This document shows positions 30,304 through 38,740 of a stretch of DNA of 64,000 nucleotides, piece by piece. The stretch's first letter is position 1. Each line of letters begins with the position of its first letter. Under the pieces are notes generated by a model, which worked only from the letters and a program-made list of their open reading frames with translations, ran no database searches and had not been told where the DNA came from. Source of the stretch: Janthinobacterium sp. PAMC25594 (GTDB lineage Bacteria > Pseudomonadota > Gammaproteobacteria > Burkholderiales > Burkholderiaceae_D); NCBI RefSeq assembly GCF_019443505.1, contig NZ_CP080377.1, forward strand, positions 744,001 to 808,000. Direction: 5' to 3'. The position numbers were made by a program, and so were the translations under genes.

Positions 30304-31530
30304 TTAGTACAGCAATTCGTTAAACGGGATAAAGCGCAGCATGTCGCCGCGCGCAATCGACAGCCCCGGCGGGCAATCGATCAAGCCGTCGCCCCACACG
30401 GTGGACGTCAGCACGCCCGAACTCTGGTTGGTGTACAGTTCCAGCTCGCCCTCGTCATTGACCTTGGCGCGCAAGAACTCGTTGCGCTTGTCCGCCTTCA
30501 GGCGCTCGAACGCGGCCGGCAGCTTGTAGCTGCGCGGCGCCAGACTGCCCGCCACGCCTTGCAGGCGCAAGATGAACGGGCGCACGAACAGCAAGAACGT
30601 GACGAAGCTCGACACGGGATTGCCGGGCAAGCCGACAAAGAACGCGTCCTGCACTTCACCAAACGCCAGCGGTTTGCCCGGTTTGACGGCGATCTGCCAC
30701 ATGTTCAGCCGTCCTTCCGCTTCCACGGCCGGCTTGATATGGTCTTCCTCGCCAACGGACACGCCGCCCGAGGTGATGATCAAATCATTGCCCTGGGCCG
30801 CCTGACGTAGCACGGCGCGCGTGGCCTCCAGGCTGTCGGGCACGATGCCCAGGTCCGTGATGTCGCAGCCGAGGTTTTCCAGCAAGCCGCGCAGGGTAAA
30901 ACGGTTCGAGTTGTAGACGGCGCCCGGCGCCAAAGGTTCACCGGGCATGGCCAGCTCGTCGCCCGTGAAGAACACGGCCACGCGCAGCTTGCGCAGCACG
31001 GGGACTTGCGCCAGGCCCACGGAGGCGGCCAGGCCCATTTCCTGGCTGCGCAGGCGTCGTCCCGCACCGAGGATGACGCCACCGGCGCGGATATCCTCGC
31101 CCTGGCGGCGCACCCATTCACCCGCATGCGGCACGTGGTTCACCGTCACCACGCCATCAAGCAAGGTGCACTGCTCCTGCATCACCACGCAATCGGCGCC
31201 GTCCGGCAGCAAGGCACCCGTAAAGATGCGCGCCGCCGTCCCCGGCTGCAGGGGCTGGCCCACGTGGCCGGCCGCGATGCGCTGCGACACGGGCAGGCTG
31301 GCCGCGCCGCTGGCGCAATCCTGCGCGCGCACGCAATAGCCATCCATCTGCGTGTTGTCACGCTCGGGCACGTTCAGGGTCGACGTCTGCGCCGTGGCCA
31401 GCACGCGGCCGTTGGCGCGCATGGTGTCGACCAGCTCGACTTCGGTCACCGGACGCGCCGCGCCCAGCATGAAGGCTTGCGCCTCGGCCACCGACAGCAT
31501 CGGTTTGCGTACAGTGCTGGCTTCTGTCAT
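30304..31530 (-). CDS. moeA: Molybdopterin molybdenumtransferase MoeA
   Basis: MoeA inserts molybdate into adenylated molybdopterin. The 408-residue protein has the substrate loop VPERDNTQMDGYCVRA, the MPT-binding domain with IITSGGVSVGEEDHIKP, and the later VGLPGNPVSSFVTFLLFVRP motif. The ATG at 31530 shares one base with the thrC stop (TGATG); a GTG one codon upstream is also in frame. The overlap means translation is coupled to thrC, an amino-acid gene with no metabolic link, as seen in several betaproteobacteria. Confidence 0.96.
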   Translation of the reverse strand: MTEASTVRKPMLSVAEAQAFMLGAARPVTEVELVDTMRANGRVLATAQTSTLNVPERDNTQMDGYCVRAQDCASGAASLPVSQRIAAGHVGQPLQPGTAARIFTGALLPDGADCVVMQEQCTLLDGVVTVNHVPHAGEWVRRQGEDIRAGGVILGAGRRLRSQEMGLAASVGLAQVPVLRKLRVAVFFTGDELAMPGEPLAPGAVYNSNRFTLRGLLENLGCDITDLGIVPDSLEATRAVLRQAAQGNDLIITSGGVSVGEEDHIKPAVEAEGRLNMWQIAVKPGKPLAFGEVQDAFFVGLPGNPVSSFVTFLLFVRPFILRLQGVAGSLAPRSYKLPAAFERLKADKRNEFLRAKVNDEGELELYTNQSSGVLTSTVWGDGLIDCPPGLSIARGDMLRFIPFNELLY

Positions 31531-33011
31531 CACAATCCCGTATTGGCGGCGATGTACGCCTTCATTTTTTCCACGTCAGCATCCATCACGATGAACTTTT
31601 GCGGCAAGTCTTCGATGTTTTCGAAGCCCTTTGGCCGTTCCGCGTCCACACCCAGCGCTTCGAGGATGGTTTCGTTGAACTTGGCGGCCAGCGCCGTTTC
31701 CAGCACGATCATCGGCACGTTCGGTTCCAGGTGCTCGCGCGCCACCTTGATGCCGTCGGCCGTGTGCGTGTCGATGGTGATGCCGTAGTCGTCGGCGACG
31801 TCGCGGATGGTGTCGAGGCGGTCCTGGTGCGTGGACTTGCCCGACTTGAAGCCGTATTTGGCCACCAGTTTGAACTCGTCGCCGTCGCTGCCAGGCTTGC
31901 CGGACAAATCGAAGCCGCCATGCGTTTCCACTTTCGTGAACAAGGCGCGCACGCGCTCGCTGTCGCGGCCCACCAGGTCGTAGACGAAGCGCTCGAAATT
32001 CGACGCCTTCGAGATATCCATCGACGGGCTGCTCGTGTGATACGTTTCGGCCGACTTGCGCACGCGGTAGACGCCCGTGCGAAAGAATTCGTCGAGCACG
32101 TCGTTTTCATTCGTCGCGGCCACCAGTTTCGAGATGGGCAAGCCCATCATGCGGGCGATATGGCCGGCGCAGATATTGCCGAAGTTGCCAGACGGCACCG
32201 TGAACGACACTTTTTGCTCGTTGCTGGTGGTCGCCGCCAGATAGCCGCGGAAGTAGTACACGACCTGCGCCACGACTCTTGCCCAGTTGATGGAATTGAC
32301 GGTGCCGATCTTCTGTTTCGCCTTGAACAGCAAGTCGTTCGACACGGCCTTGACCATATCCTGGCAATCGTCGAACACGCCTTCGACGGCGATGTTGACA
32401 ATGTTCGGGTCTTGCAGGCTGAACATCTGCGCCGTCTGGAAGGCGCTCATTTTCTTGTGCGGCGACAGCATGAAGACGCGGATGCCCTTCTTGCCGCGCA
32501 TCGCGTATTCGGCCGCGCTGCCCGTGTCGCCCGAGGTGGCGCCGAAGATATTGAGTTCGGCGCCCGTCTTGGCCAAGGTGTATTCGAACAGGTTGCCCAG
32601 CAGCTGCATGGCCATGTCCTTGAAGGCCAGGGTCGGGCCGTTCGACAGCGCTTGCAGCATCAGGGTGGTCGATCCGCCCTTGACGAGGTTTTCTTCGAGC
32701 ACGCGCAGCGGCGTGATGTCGGCCGCGTTTTCGCCGGCGCGGGCGTTCTTGTAGACTGCCTTGGTATAGGTTTTCGCCGTCAATGCCTTCAGGTCCGCGG
32801 CCGGGATATCGGTGGCGAACTTCTTCAGGATTTCGTAGGCCAGGTCGGCATACGACAATGTGCGCCAGGCATTGAGCTCGGCACCAGTGACTTGCGGGTA
32901 GTGTTCAGGGAGATACAGTCCGCCATCGGGGGCCAGGCCGCCCAGGAGGATGTCGGAGAATTGCTGCGGATTCATTGGCGCTTTATCAGCGCGGGTAGAC
33001 ACGTAGTGCAT
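31530..33011 (-). CDS. thrC: Threonine synthase
   Basis: ThrC is a PLP enzyme converting O-phosphohomoserine to threonine. The 493-residue protein starts MHYVSTRADKAP and has the PLP lysine at residue 131 in LAFKDMAMQ, the SGDTGSAAEYA phosphate-binding loop and VPSGNFGNICAG. The length fits the long bacterial class. The upstream hom gene often found with it is absent; instead the promoter region is shared with a divergent ATPase gene. A TATAAT lies about 55 bases upstream of the start. Confidence 0.97.
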   Translation of the reverse strand: MHYVSTRADKAPMNPQQFSDILLGGLAPDGGLYLPEHYPQVTGAELNAWRTLSYADLAYEILKKFATDIPAADLKALTAKTYTKAVYKNARAGENAADITPLRVLEENLVKGGSTTLMLQALSNGPTLAFKDMAMQLLGNLFEYTLAKTGAELNIFGATSGDTGSAAEYAMRGKKGIRVFMLSPHKKMSAFQTAQMFSLQDPNIVNIAVEGVFDDCQDMVKAVSNDLLFKAKQKIGTVNSINWARVVAQVVYYFRGYLAATTSNEQKVSFTVPSGNFGNICAGHIARMMGLPISKLVAATNENDVLDEFFRTGVYRVRKSAETYHTSSPSMDISKASNFERFVYDLVGRDSERVRALFTKVETHGGFDLSGKPGSDGDEFKLVAKYGFKSGKSTHQDRLDTIRDVADDYGITIDTHTADGIKVAREHLEPNVPMIVLETALAAKFNETILEALGVDAERPKGFENIEDLPQKFIVMDADVEKMKAYIAANTGL

Positions 33012-33065
33012 AAATTTGAAGAGTCCAGTTGAGCTGAGTGCGGTTGATCATGAATGGCAGCGGAT

Positions 33066-33071
33066 ATTATA
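33066..33071 (-). promoter_or_regulatory. thrC: -10 box of the thrC operon promoter
   Basis: The minus strand reads CACTATAATATCC, a perfect TATAAT about 55 bases before the thrC ATG. The -35 (TTCGCC with an 18-base spacer) is weak. Confidence 0.4.
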
Positions 33072-33298
33072 GTGCCAGCCGCCGCCCAAGGCGAATCGCA
33101 TGCGCACGCAGCCGTCCTGGCCCCTGCCCCTGTTGTCAAACAGCAGCGTCGGGCAGAGGTAAAAGCATTGTATTTTGGAAATTTCTTATGGCGAGATCAA
33201 CGCCCCGCATAAAGATGGGGCCACGTGCTGGCGTATACGCCTGATTTGCGCCACACTCGTACTTGTCGGCCGCATTGCGGCCATTCATGGAACCGGCC

Positions 33299-34042
33299 AT
33301 GTCGCTGAGTAAAAAACCGTATCTGCAAAGCGCCGCGCTGCGCCACGACGCCGTCGTCGACCTCGATCACTATCCGTTCACCATCCCCGCCATCCGCGAC
33401 TTCGTGCACATGGACTTCCACCCCGACGTGACGTTCTTCGTGGGCGAGAACGGCAGCGGCAAGTCGACCATGCTCGAAGCGCTGGCCGTGGGGCTGGGCT
33501 TCGGCAAGGATGGCGGCACGCGCAACGTGCGCATCGCGCTACCGTCGGATGAGGAATCGGGCTTGCACGCGCATCTGCGCCTGAGCAAGAGCTACAAGAA
33601 ACCGGATGACAGTTATTTTTTGCGCGCCGAGAGCTTTTTCAATGTCGCCACCTATATGGACGACATGCCCGAATACCTGGGCAGCTACGGCGGCAAGTCG
33701 CTGCACGCGCAATCGCACGGCGAAGCGTTCATGGCGACCCTGATCAACAAGCTGCGGGGCAAGGGACTGTATCTGCTGGACGAACCCGAGGCGGCCCTGT
33801 CGCCCAGCCGCCAGATGGCGGCATTATCGGTGATCCACCAGCTGGTGCAGGACGACTCGCAACTGATCATCGCCACCCATTCGCCGATTCTGCTCGCTTA
33901 CCCGAACGCGAAAATCCTCATGTTTACGGGCGGCGGCATCCACGAAGTGGCGTATGAAGACACGGAACACTACGCCGTGACGCGCGATTTTTTGAATCAC
34001 TACCCGAGAAGGCTGGAGCAGCTGTTCGAGGAGGAGGAGTGA
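33299..34042 (+). CDS. Orphan ABC-type AAA family ATPase
   Basis: The 247-residue protein has Walker A VGENGSGKST near residue 52, a Walker B segment GLYLLDEPEAALSPSRQ and the switch histidine in IIATHSPILLAY. There are no membrane segments and no coiled-coil arms, so it is a minimal RecF/SMC-like ATPase (AAA_23/AAA_21 type). The C-terminus is a run of glutamates. The function is unknown. Such small ATPases occur both as housekeeping orphans and as parts of defence or toxin modules, but no partner gene is beside it. An in-frame ATG at 33287 would add four residues. Confidence 0.8.
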   Translation: MSLSKKPYLQSAALRHDAVVDLDHYPFTIPAIRDFVHMDFHPDVTFFVGENGSGKSTMLEALAVGLGFGKDGGTRNVRIALPSDEESGLHAHLRLSKSYKKPDDSYFLRAESFFNVATYMDDMPEYLGSYGGKSLHAQSHGEAFMATLINKLRGKGLYLLDEPEAALSPSRQMAALSVIHQLVQDDSQLIIATHSPILLAYPNAKILMFTGGGIHEVAYEDTEHYAVTRDFLNHYPRRLEQLFEEEE

Positions 34043-34074
34043 GGTGGTGGCTGTCGGCTTGCTGATTTGGTGAT

Positions 34075-34199
34075 GTCGGCTTACGCCCTGCGGGCTAAGC
34101 CGACCTACGCCGACCTACGCCGACCTGCGCCTAACCACCCCGACCTACGTTGCTTGCGTCATGGCGTAGGTCGGATTAGCGTTGCGCGCGTAATCCGAC
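34075..34199. repeat. Inverted-repeat cluster with GTCGGCTTA and GTCGGATTA units
   Basis: Unit one is GTCGGCTTA (34075-34083) with TAAGCCGAC (34096-34104). It is followed by three tandem copies of CGACCTACGC (34101-34130, last copy with one change). Unit two is GTCGGATTA (34170-34178) with TAATCCGAC (34191-34199). It fills the gap between the convergent ATPase and sdaA genes and may also terminate transcription. Confidence 0.85.
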
Positions 34200-34214
34200 G
34201 CCACCACCAGCGCA

Positions 34215-35615
34215 TCAGCAAGCCGCGTGGTTCACCGTAATCACGTGGACCGCCAGGCCACCCAGCGACGTTTCCTTGTACTTGTCCTGCATGTCCGCGC
34301 CAGTCTGGCGCATGGTTTCGATGACTTCGTCGAGGCTGACGAAGTGCGTGCCGTCGCCCTTCAGCGCCAGCGAGGCGGCCGTGATGGCTTTCACGGCGCC
34401 CATGCCATTGCGCTCGATGCACGGGATCTGCACCAGGCCGCCGATGGGGTCGCAGGTCATGCCCAGGTGGTGCTCGATGCCGATTTCGGCCGCGTTTTCG
34501 ATCTGTTCATTGGTGCCGCCCAGGGCCGCCACCAGGCCGGCCGCCGCCATGGCGCAGGCCACGCCCACTTCGCCCTGGCAACCCACTTCGGCGCCCGAGA
34601 TCGAGGCATTGCGCTTGCACAGCATGCCGATGGCGGCTGCCGTCAGCATGAAGCGGCGCACGCCGCCCACCGGGTCGCTGGGGCGGCAATCCTGCGCGTA
34701 ATAGCGCAGCACGGCCGGGATGATGCCGGCGGCGCCGTTGGTCGGCGCCGTCACCACGCGCCCGCCGGCCGCGTTTTCCTCGTTGACGGCCATCGCGTAC
34801 AGGCTGACCAGGTGCACGGCGTCGTGCGGCAAGTCGTTGGCACGGTTGTCCGACGCCTTCGCTTCCTGCGCCAATCGCCACAGTTTGGCGGCGCGTCGCT
34901 TGACGTTCAAGCCGCCCGGCAGGTTGCCCGTCGTTTCCAGGCCGTGCGCGATGCAGTCGCGCATGACGTGCCAGATGCGGTCCAGGCCCGCATTCAATTC
35001 ATCGTCGCTGCGCTTGACGCACTCGTTCGCGCGCAGCATTTCCGGGATCGACAGGCCGCTTTCCACGCCATGCGCCAGCAACTGCTCCATGGTATCGAAG
35101 GGGAAGACGACTCTTGCGCTGGCCGCCGATTCCACGGCCGCTTCCGCCTGCGCCTCGCCCGCTTCGCGGATAAAACCGCCGCCGATCGAGTAATACACTT
35201 TGTCGGCCCGGCTGCCGTCGGCCAGTTTCAGCGTAAAGCGCATGCCGTTCGGATGTTCTGGCAAGGATTCGCTCTTGTGCCAGATCAAGCCCGTGGCGGC
35301 CGTAAACGGTACCACGTGCATGCCCAGCAAGGCGATCTCGCCAGCCGCCTCGATGGCGGCCAGCTTGCTGTCGACGGCATCGGGCGCCACGTCCTGCGGC
35401 GTTTCACCCATCAAGCCCAGAATGACGGCCTTGTCCGTGGCATGGCCCACGCCCGTCAGCGCCAGCGAGCCATACAGGGCCGCCTCGACGCCCACTACCT
35501 GGTCCAGCGGACCGTATTCGACCAGAAAACGCCGCGCCGCCACCATCGGCCCCACCGTGTGGGAACTCGACGGCCCGATGCCGATTTTAAACAGGTCGAA
35601 TACGCTCATGTCCAT
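34215..35615 (-). CDS. sdaA: L-serine ammonia-lyase (iron-sulfur, single chain)
   Basis: This enzyme deaminates L-serine to pyruvate using a 4Fe-4S cluster. The 466-residue chain has SVFDLFKIGIGPSSSHTVGP at the start and the cysteine motifs EVGCQGEVG, MTCDPIGG and IPCIERN. The last residue is a cysteine (NHAAC), as in type 2 enzymes where the C-terminal Cys reaches into the active site as the fourth cluster ligand. An in-frame ATG two codons later (35609) may be used. It precedes nothing on its own strand but a repeat and lies next to the threonine breakdown pair, so the region handles serine/threonine/glycine catabolism. Confidence 0.96.
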   Translation of the reverse strand: MDMSVFDLFKIGIGPSSSHTVGPMVAARRFLVEYGPLDQVVGVEAALYGSLALTGVGHATDKAVILGLMGETPQDVAPDAVDSKLAAIEAAGEIALLGMHVVPFTAATGLIWHKSESLPEHPNGMRFTLKLADGSRADKVYYSIGGGFIREAGEAQAEAAVESAASARVVFPFDTMEQLLAHGVESGLSIPEMLRANECVKRSDDELNAGLDRIWHVMRDCIAHGLETTGNLPGGLNVKRRAAKLWRLAQEAKASDNRANDLPHDAVHLVSLYAMAVNEENAAGGRVVTAPTNGAAGIIPAVLRYYAQDCRPSDPVGGVRRFMLTAAAIGMLCKRNASISGAEVGCQGEVGVACAMAAAGLVAALGGTNEQIENAAEIGIEHHLGMTCDPIGGLVQIPCIERNGMGAVKAITAASLALKGDGTHFVSLDEVIETMRQTGADMQDKYKETSLGGLAVHVITVNHAAC

Positions 35616-35663
35616 GTAGTGTCTCTTTATATTGGTATGTTTTTATGAATGCTTGTGTGGGAC

Positions 35664-36629
35664 TCAGGCTGCCTTGGCGGCATGGCCCACGTCGACATTG
35701 GCCAGCATGTCGTTGACCATCTGCTCGACGCCGATCCGCGCCTTCCAGCCCCAGTCCGCGCTGGCCTTGCTGTCGTCCAGGCTTTGCGGCCAGCTGTCGG
35801 CGATGGCCTGGCGGCTGTCCGGCTTGTAGCTGATCTTGAAGTCCGGGATCATGTGCACGATGGCTTTCGCCAGTTGCTCGGGGTTGAACGACACGCCGGC
35901 CACATTGTAGGACGAACGGATCTTGATCTGCGACACAGGAGCGTCCATCAGTTCGATGGTGGCGCGGATGGCATCGGGCATGTAAATCATCGGCAAGGTG
36001 GTCGTCGCATCGAGGAAGCAGTCATAACGCTCGCCGCGCAAGGCCGCATGGAAGATGGCAATCGCGTAATCGGTGGTGCCGCCGCCCGGAGGCGACTTGT
36101 AGCTGATGATGCCCGGGTAGCGGATGCTGCGCACGTCCACGCCATACTTGTTGAAGTAGTACTCGCACAGGCGCTCGCCGGCCAGCTTGCTGATGCCGTA
36201 CATCGAGGTCGGGTCCATCACCGTCATTTGCGGGGTGTTCACCTGCGGCGTGTTCGGGCCGAAGGCGGCGATCGACGATGGCCAGAAGATGCGCAGCGGT
36301 TTGCCCGCCTCGCCCCGCTCGCGCGCCAGTTCCAGGATATTGAGCAAGCCATCCATGTTCAGGCTCCACGCCTTCAACGGCGCCGCTTCGCCCGTGGCCG
36401 ACAGCATGGCCGCCAGCTGGTACACCTGGGTGATGCCTTCGTCGGCGATGAGCTTCGCCAGGCCGTCCTTGTCCAGCACATTCAATTGCGCGTAGCGTTT
36501 GGCCTGGTACAGATTATTCGTGCCGATGTCGCTGGCGATGACGTTGTCCGCGCCGTGCTGCTGCGCCAGCGCGCCCACCAACTCACTACCGATTTGGCCG
36601 TTTGCGCCAATGACTAAGATGCGTTCCAT
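35664..36629 (-). CDS. NAD-dependent epimerase-type L-threonine 3-dehydrogenase
   Basis: The 321-residue short-chain dehydrogenase has the Rossmann motif RILVIGANGQIGSEL and the catalytic Tyr144-Lys148 in MYGISK. It resembles the UDP-galactose-epimerase-like threonine dehydrogenases that oxidise L-threonine to 2-amino-3-ketobutyrate, distinct from the zinc enzyme of E. coli. Its position 20 bases downstream of kbl, which cleaves that product, strongly supports this role. Sequence features QLAAMLSATGE and FWPSSIAAFGPNTP are typical of this group. Confidence 0.92.
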   Translation of the reverse strand: MERILVIGANGQIGSELVGALAQQHGADNVIASDIGTNNLYQAKRYAQLNVLDKDGLAKLIADEGITQVYQLAAMLSATGEAAPLKAWSLNMDGLLNILELARERGEAGKPLRIFWPSSIAAFGPNTPQVNTPQMTVMDPTSMYGISKLAGERLCEYYFNKYGVDVRSIRYPGIISYKSPPGGGTTDYAIAIFHAALRGERYDCFLDATTTLPMIYMPDAIRATIELMDAPVSQIKIRSSYNVAGVSFNPEQLAKAIVHMIPDFKISYKPDSRQAIADSWPQSLDDSKASADWGWKARIGVEQMVNDMLANVDVGHAAKAA

Positions 36630-36649
36630 GCTTTTTTCCTGAATTCTTG

Positions 36650-37873
36650 TTAGTTGGTAGTGGTAGTGGTCAGCAGACCGAGTTCCTTGCCCGCCTGCTC
36701 GAAGGCGGCCAGCACTTGCACCAGCTGTGCGCGGGTGTGGGCGGCCGACAGCTGCACGCGGACCCTGGCCTGGCCCATCGGCACGACCGGGTAGAAGAAG
36801 CCCGTCACCAGCACGCCCAGCTCATACAGGCGGGCGGCGAATTGTTGCGCCACGGGGGCGTCGAACAGCATCACGGGCACCACCGGATGGGTGCCCGGCT
36901 TGATGGTAAAGCCGATGCGCTCGATCTCGCTGCGGAAGAACGCCGTGTTGTCATGCAGGCGGTCGCGCAGTTCCGTCGACTTGGCCAGGCGGGCCAAAAC
37001 CGACAGCGAGGCGCCGGCGATCGATGGCGCCAGGGTGTTCGAGAACAGATAAGGGCGCGATTTCTGGCGCAGCGTGTCGATGACTTCCTTGCGCGCCGAC
37101 GTAAAGCCGCCCATGGCGCCGCCCAGGGCCTTGCCCAGCGTGCCCGTGATGATGTCGATGCGGCCCATCACATTGTGGTGTTCGTGCGTGCCGCGGCCCG
37201 TCGCGCCCATGAAGCCGGAAGCGTGGCATTCGTCGATCATCACCAGCGCGCCATACTTGTCGGCCAGGTCGCAGATCTTGTCGAGTTGCGCAATCGTGCC
37301 ATCCATCGAGAACACGCCGTCCGTGACGATGACTTTATGGCGCTTGCCTGCGGCGACGGCCGCTTGCAGCTGCACTTCCAGGTCGGCCATGTCGTTATGC
37401 AGGTAGCGGTAGCGGCCAGCCTTGCACAGACGGATGCCGTCGATGATGGAAGCGTGGTTCAGCGCGTCGGAAATGATGGCGTCGTTTTCATCGAACAGGG
37501 GCTCGAACACGCCGCCGTTGGCGTCGAATGCGGCCGCGTACAAAATCGTGTCCTCGGTACCGAGGAAGGCGGAAATCGCCTGTTCCAGTTCTTTATGTAC
37601 GGTTTGCGTGCCGCAGATAAAACGCACGGACGACAGGCCGTAGCCGTATTTTTGCGTGGCGGCAATCGACGCTTCCTGCGTCTGCAGGTCGCCGGACAGG
37701 CCCAGGTAGTTGTTCGCACACATATTGATCAGGGTACGGCCATCGTCGCACACCACTTCAGCGCCCTGGCGCGAGGCGATCACGCGCTCGGACTTGTACA
37801 AGCCCTGTTGGCGCAGTTGATCGAGATTCTGTTGCAGACCGCTGAAAAAGGTGTTCTTCGCTTGCTCGCTCAT
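36650..37873 (-). CDS. kbl: 2-amino-3-ketobutyrate CoA ligase (glycine C-acetyltransferase)
   Basis: Kbl splits 2-amino-3-ketobutyrate with CoA into glycine and acetyl-CoA. The 407-residue PLP enzyme has the internal aldimine lysine at residue 248 in GTLGKALGG, IDECHASG (PLP aspartate) and NNYLGLS. The ATG at 37873 follows AAGGA; the frame continues upstream but without homology-like sequence. The protein ends in an odd TTTTTN tail encoded by repeated ACC/ACT codons. It is the first gene of kbl-tdh and is divergent from an HTH-cupin regulator. Confidence 0.96.
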   Translation of the reverse strand: MSEQAKNTFFSGLQQNLDQLRQQGLYKSERVIASRQGAEVVCDDGRTLINMCANNYLGLSGDLQTQEASIAATQKYGYGLSSVRFICGTQTVHKELEQAISAFLGTEDTILYAAAFDANGGVFEPLFDENDAIISDALNHASIIDGIRLCKAGRYRYLHNDMADLEVQLQAAVAAGKRHKVIVTDGVFSMDGTIAQLDKICDLADKYGALVMIDECHASGFMGATGRGTHEHHNVMGRIDIITGTLGKALGGAMGGFTSARKEVIDTLRQKSRPYLFSNTLAPSIAGASLSVLARLAKSTELRDRLHDNTAFFRSEIERIGFTIKPGTHPVVPVMLFDAPVAQQFAARLYELGVLVTGFFYPVVPMGQARVRVQLSAAHTRAQLVQVLAAFEQAGKELGLLTTTTTN

Positions 37874-37999
37874 GATGATCCTTGTGTGTCCCTGTTGTAT
37901 GCCTGTTGGCTGTATGGGCCGCCGCTTGACCGGCGCGCGCCATATGCTGTACCGTGAAGCGCTGTTTGAAGTCTGCACGTTTCCGTGTTTTTCCTCAAA

Positions 38000-38035
38000 A
38001 TCCACTATTTCGAACTGAAATTCAATATAGTGGAT
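38000..38035. promoter_or_regulatory. Inverted repeat between kbl and the HTH-cupin gene, likely operator
   Basis: ATCCACTAT (38000-38008) and ATAGTGGAT (38027-38035) are perfect 9-base arms 18 bases apart, enclosing a second imperfect palindrome TTTCgaactGAAA. The site lies between the divergent starts, where an autoregulating repressor or activator would bind. Confidence 0.6.
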
Positions 38036-38073
38036 ATTACCCAAGCCTATTGAACTTTGCAAGCCACCTGCCG

Positions 38074-38649
38074 ATGAAAACCAGCGTTTCGACCAATTCT
38101 CCCCCTGAAGTGGGTGCCACCCTGCAACGGCTGCGCCTGGCGCGCGGCCTGACACTCGAGGATTTGTCGCGCATCGCGGGCGTCTCGAAGTCCATGCTGT
38201 CGCAAATCGAGCGCGAAAAAGCCAATCCCACCATCGCCATCACGTGGCGCCTGGCCAACGCCCTGGGCGTGCAGATCGGCGAATTGCTGTCCAGCGCGGA
38301 AAAAGCCGTGGAAACCATTCGCATCACGGACGCCCACGAAACCCCTACCCTGCCCGGCGACCACGCGGGCTACGTGCTGCGCATCCTGGGACCGATGGAA
38401 CTGGCCGGCAAATATGAATGGTATGAAGTGACCCTGGCGCCGGGCGGCGAACTGGCGTCGCAGCCGCACGATCCGGGCACCACCGAGCATTTGACGGTGA
38501 TCCACGGCAACCTGGAGCTGGAAGTGGGGACGGCGAAGAAAAAGGTCAAGAACGGCGGCACGGCGCGCTATCCGGCGGACCAGCCGCATACGATACGCAA
38601 TCTGGGCAAGGCGGAAGGCAAGGCATTATTGGTGGTAATCCATAGATAG
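38074..38649 (+). CDS. XRE-family regulator with C-terminal cupin domain
   Basis: The 191-residue protein has an N-terminal helix-turn-helix (residues 14-68: LQRLRLARGLTLEDLSRIAG then KSMLSQIEREKANPTI) and a C-terminal cupin barrel (about 110-190: PHDPGTTEHLTVIHGNLEL). Such proteins bind a small effector in the cupin. It is divergent from kbl-tdh and shares its control region with a clear inverted repeat, so it is the likely regulator of threonine breakdown; the effector is unknown. The ATG at 38074 was chosen because the longer frame would cover the operator. Confidence 0.88.
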   Translation: MKTSVSTNSPPEVGATLQRLRLARGLTLEDLSRIAGVSKSMLSQIEREKANPTIAITWRLANALGVQIGELLSSAEKAVETIRITDAHETPTLPGDHAGYVLRILGPMELAGKYEWYEVTLAPGGELASQPHDPGTTEHLTVIHGNLELEVGTAKKKVKNGGTARYPADQPHTIRNLGKAEGKALLVVIHR

Positions 38650-38740
38650 TTGCTTTTCAGCGGTGTGCAATAAGCTCTTTCGCCCATGCTAAGATTTTGG
38701 ATTAGACAAGATTTTCACTGTCTTTCATGGAGCCTTAGCA

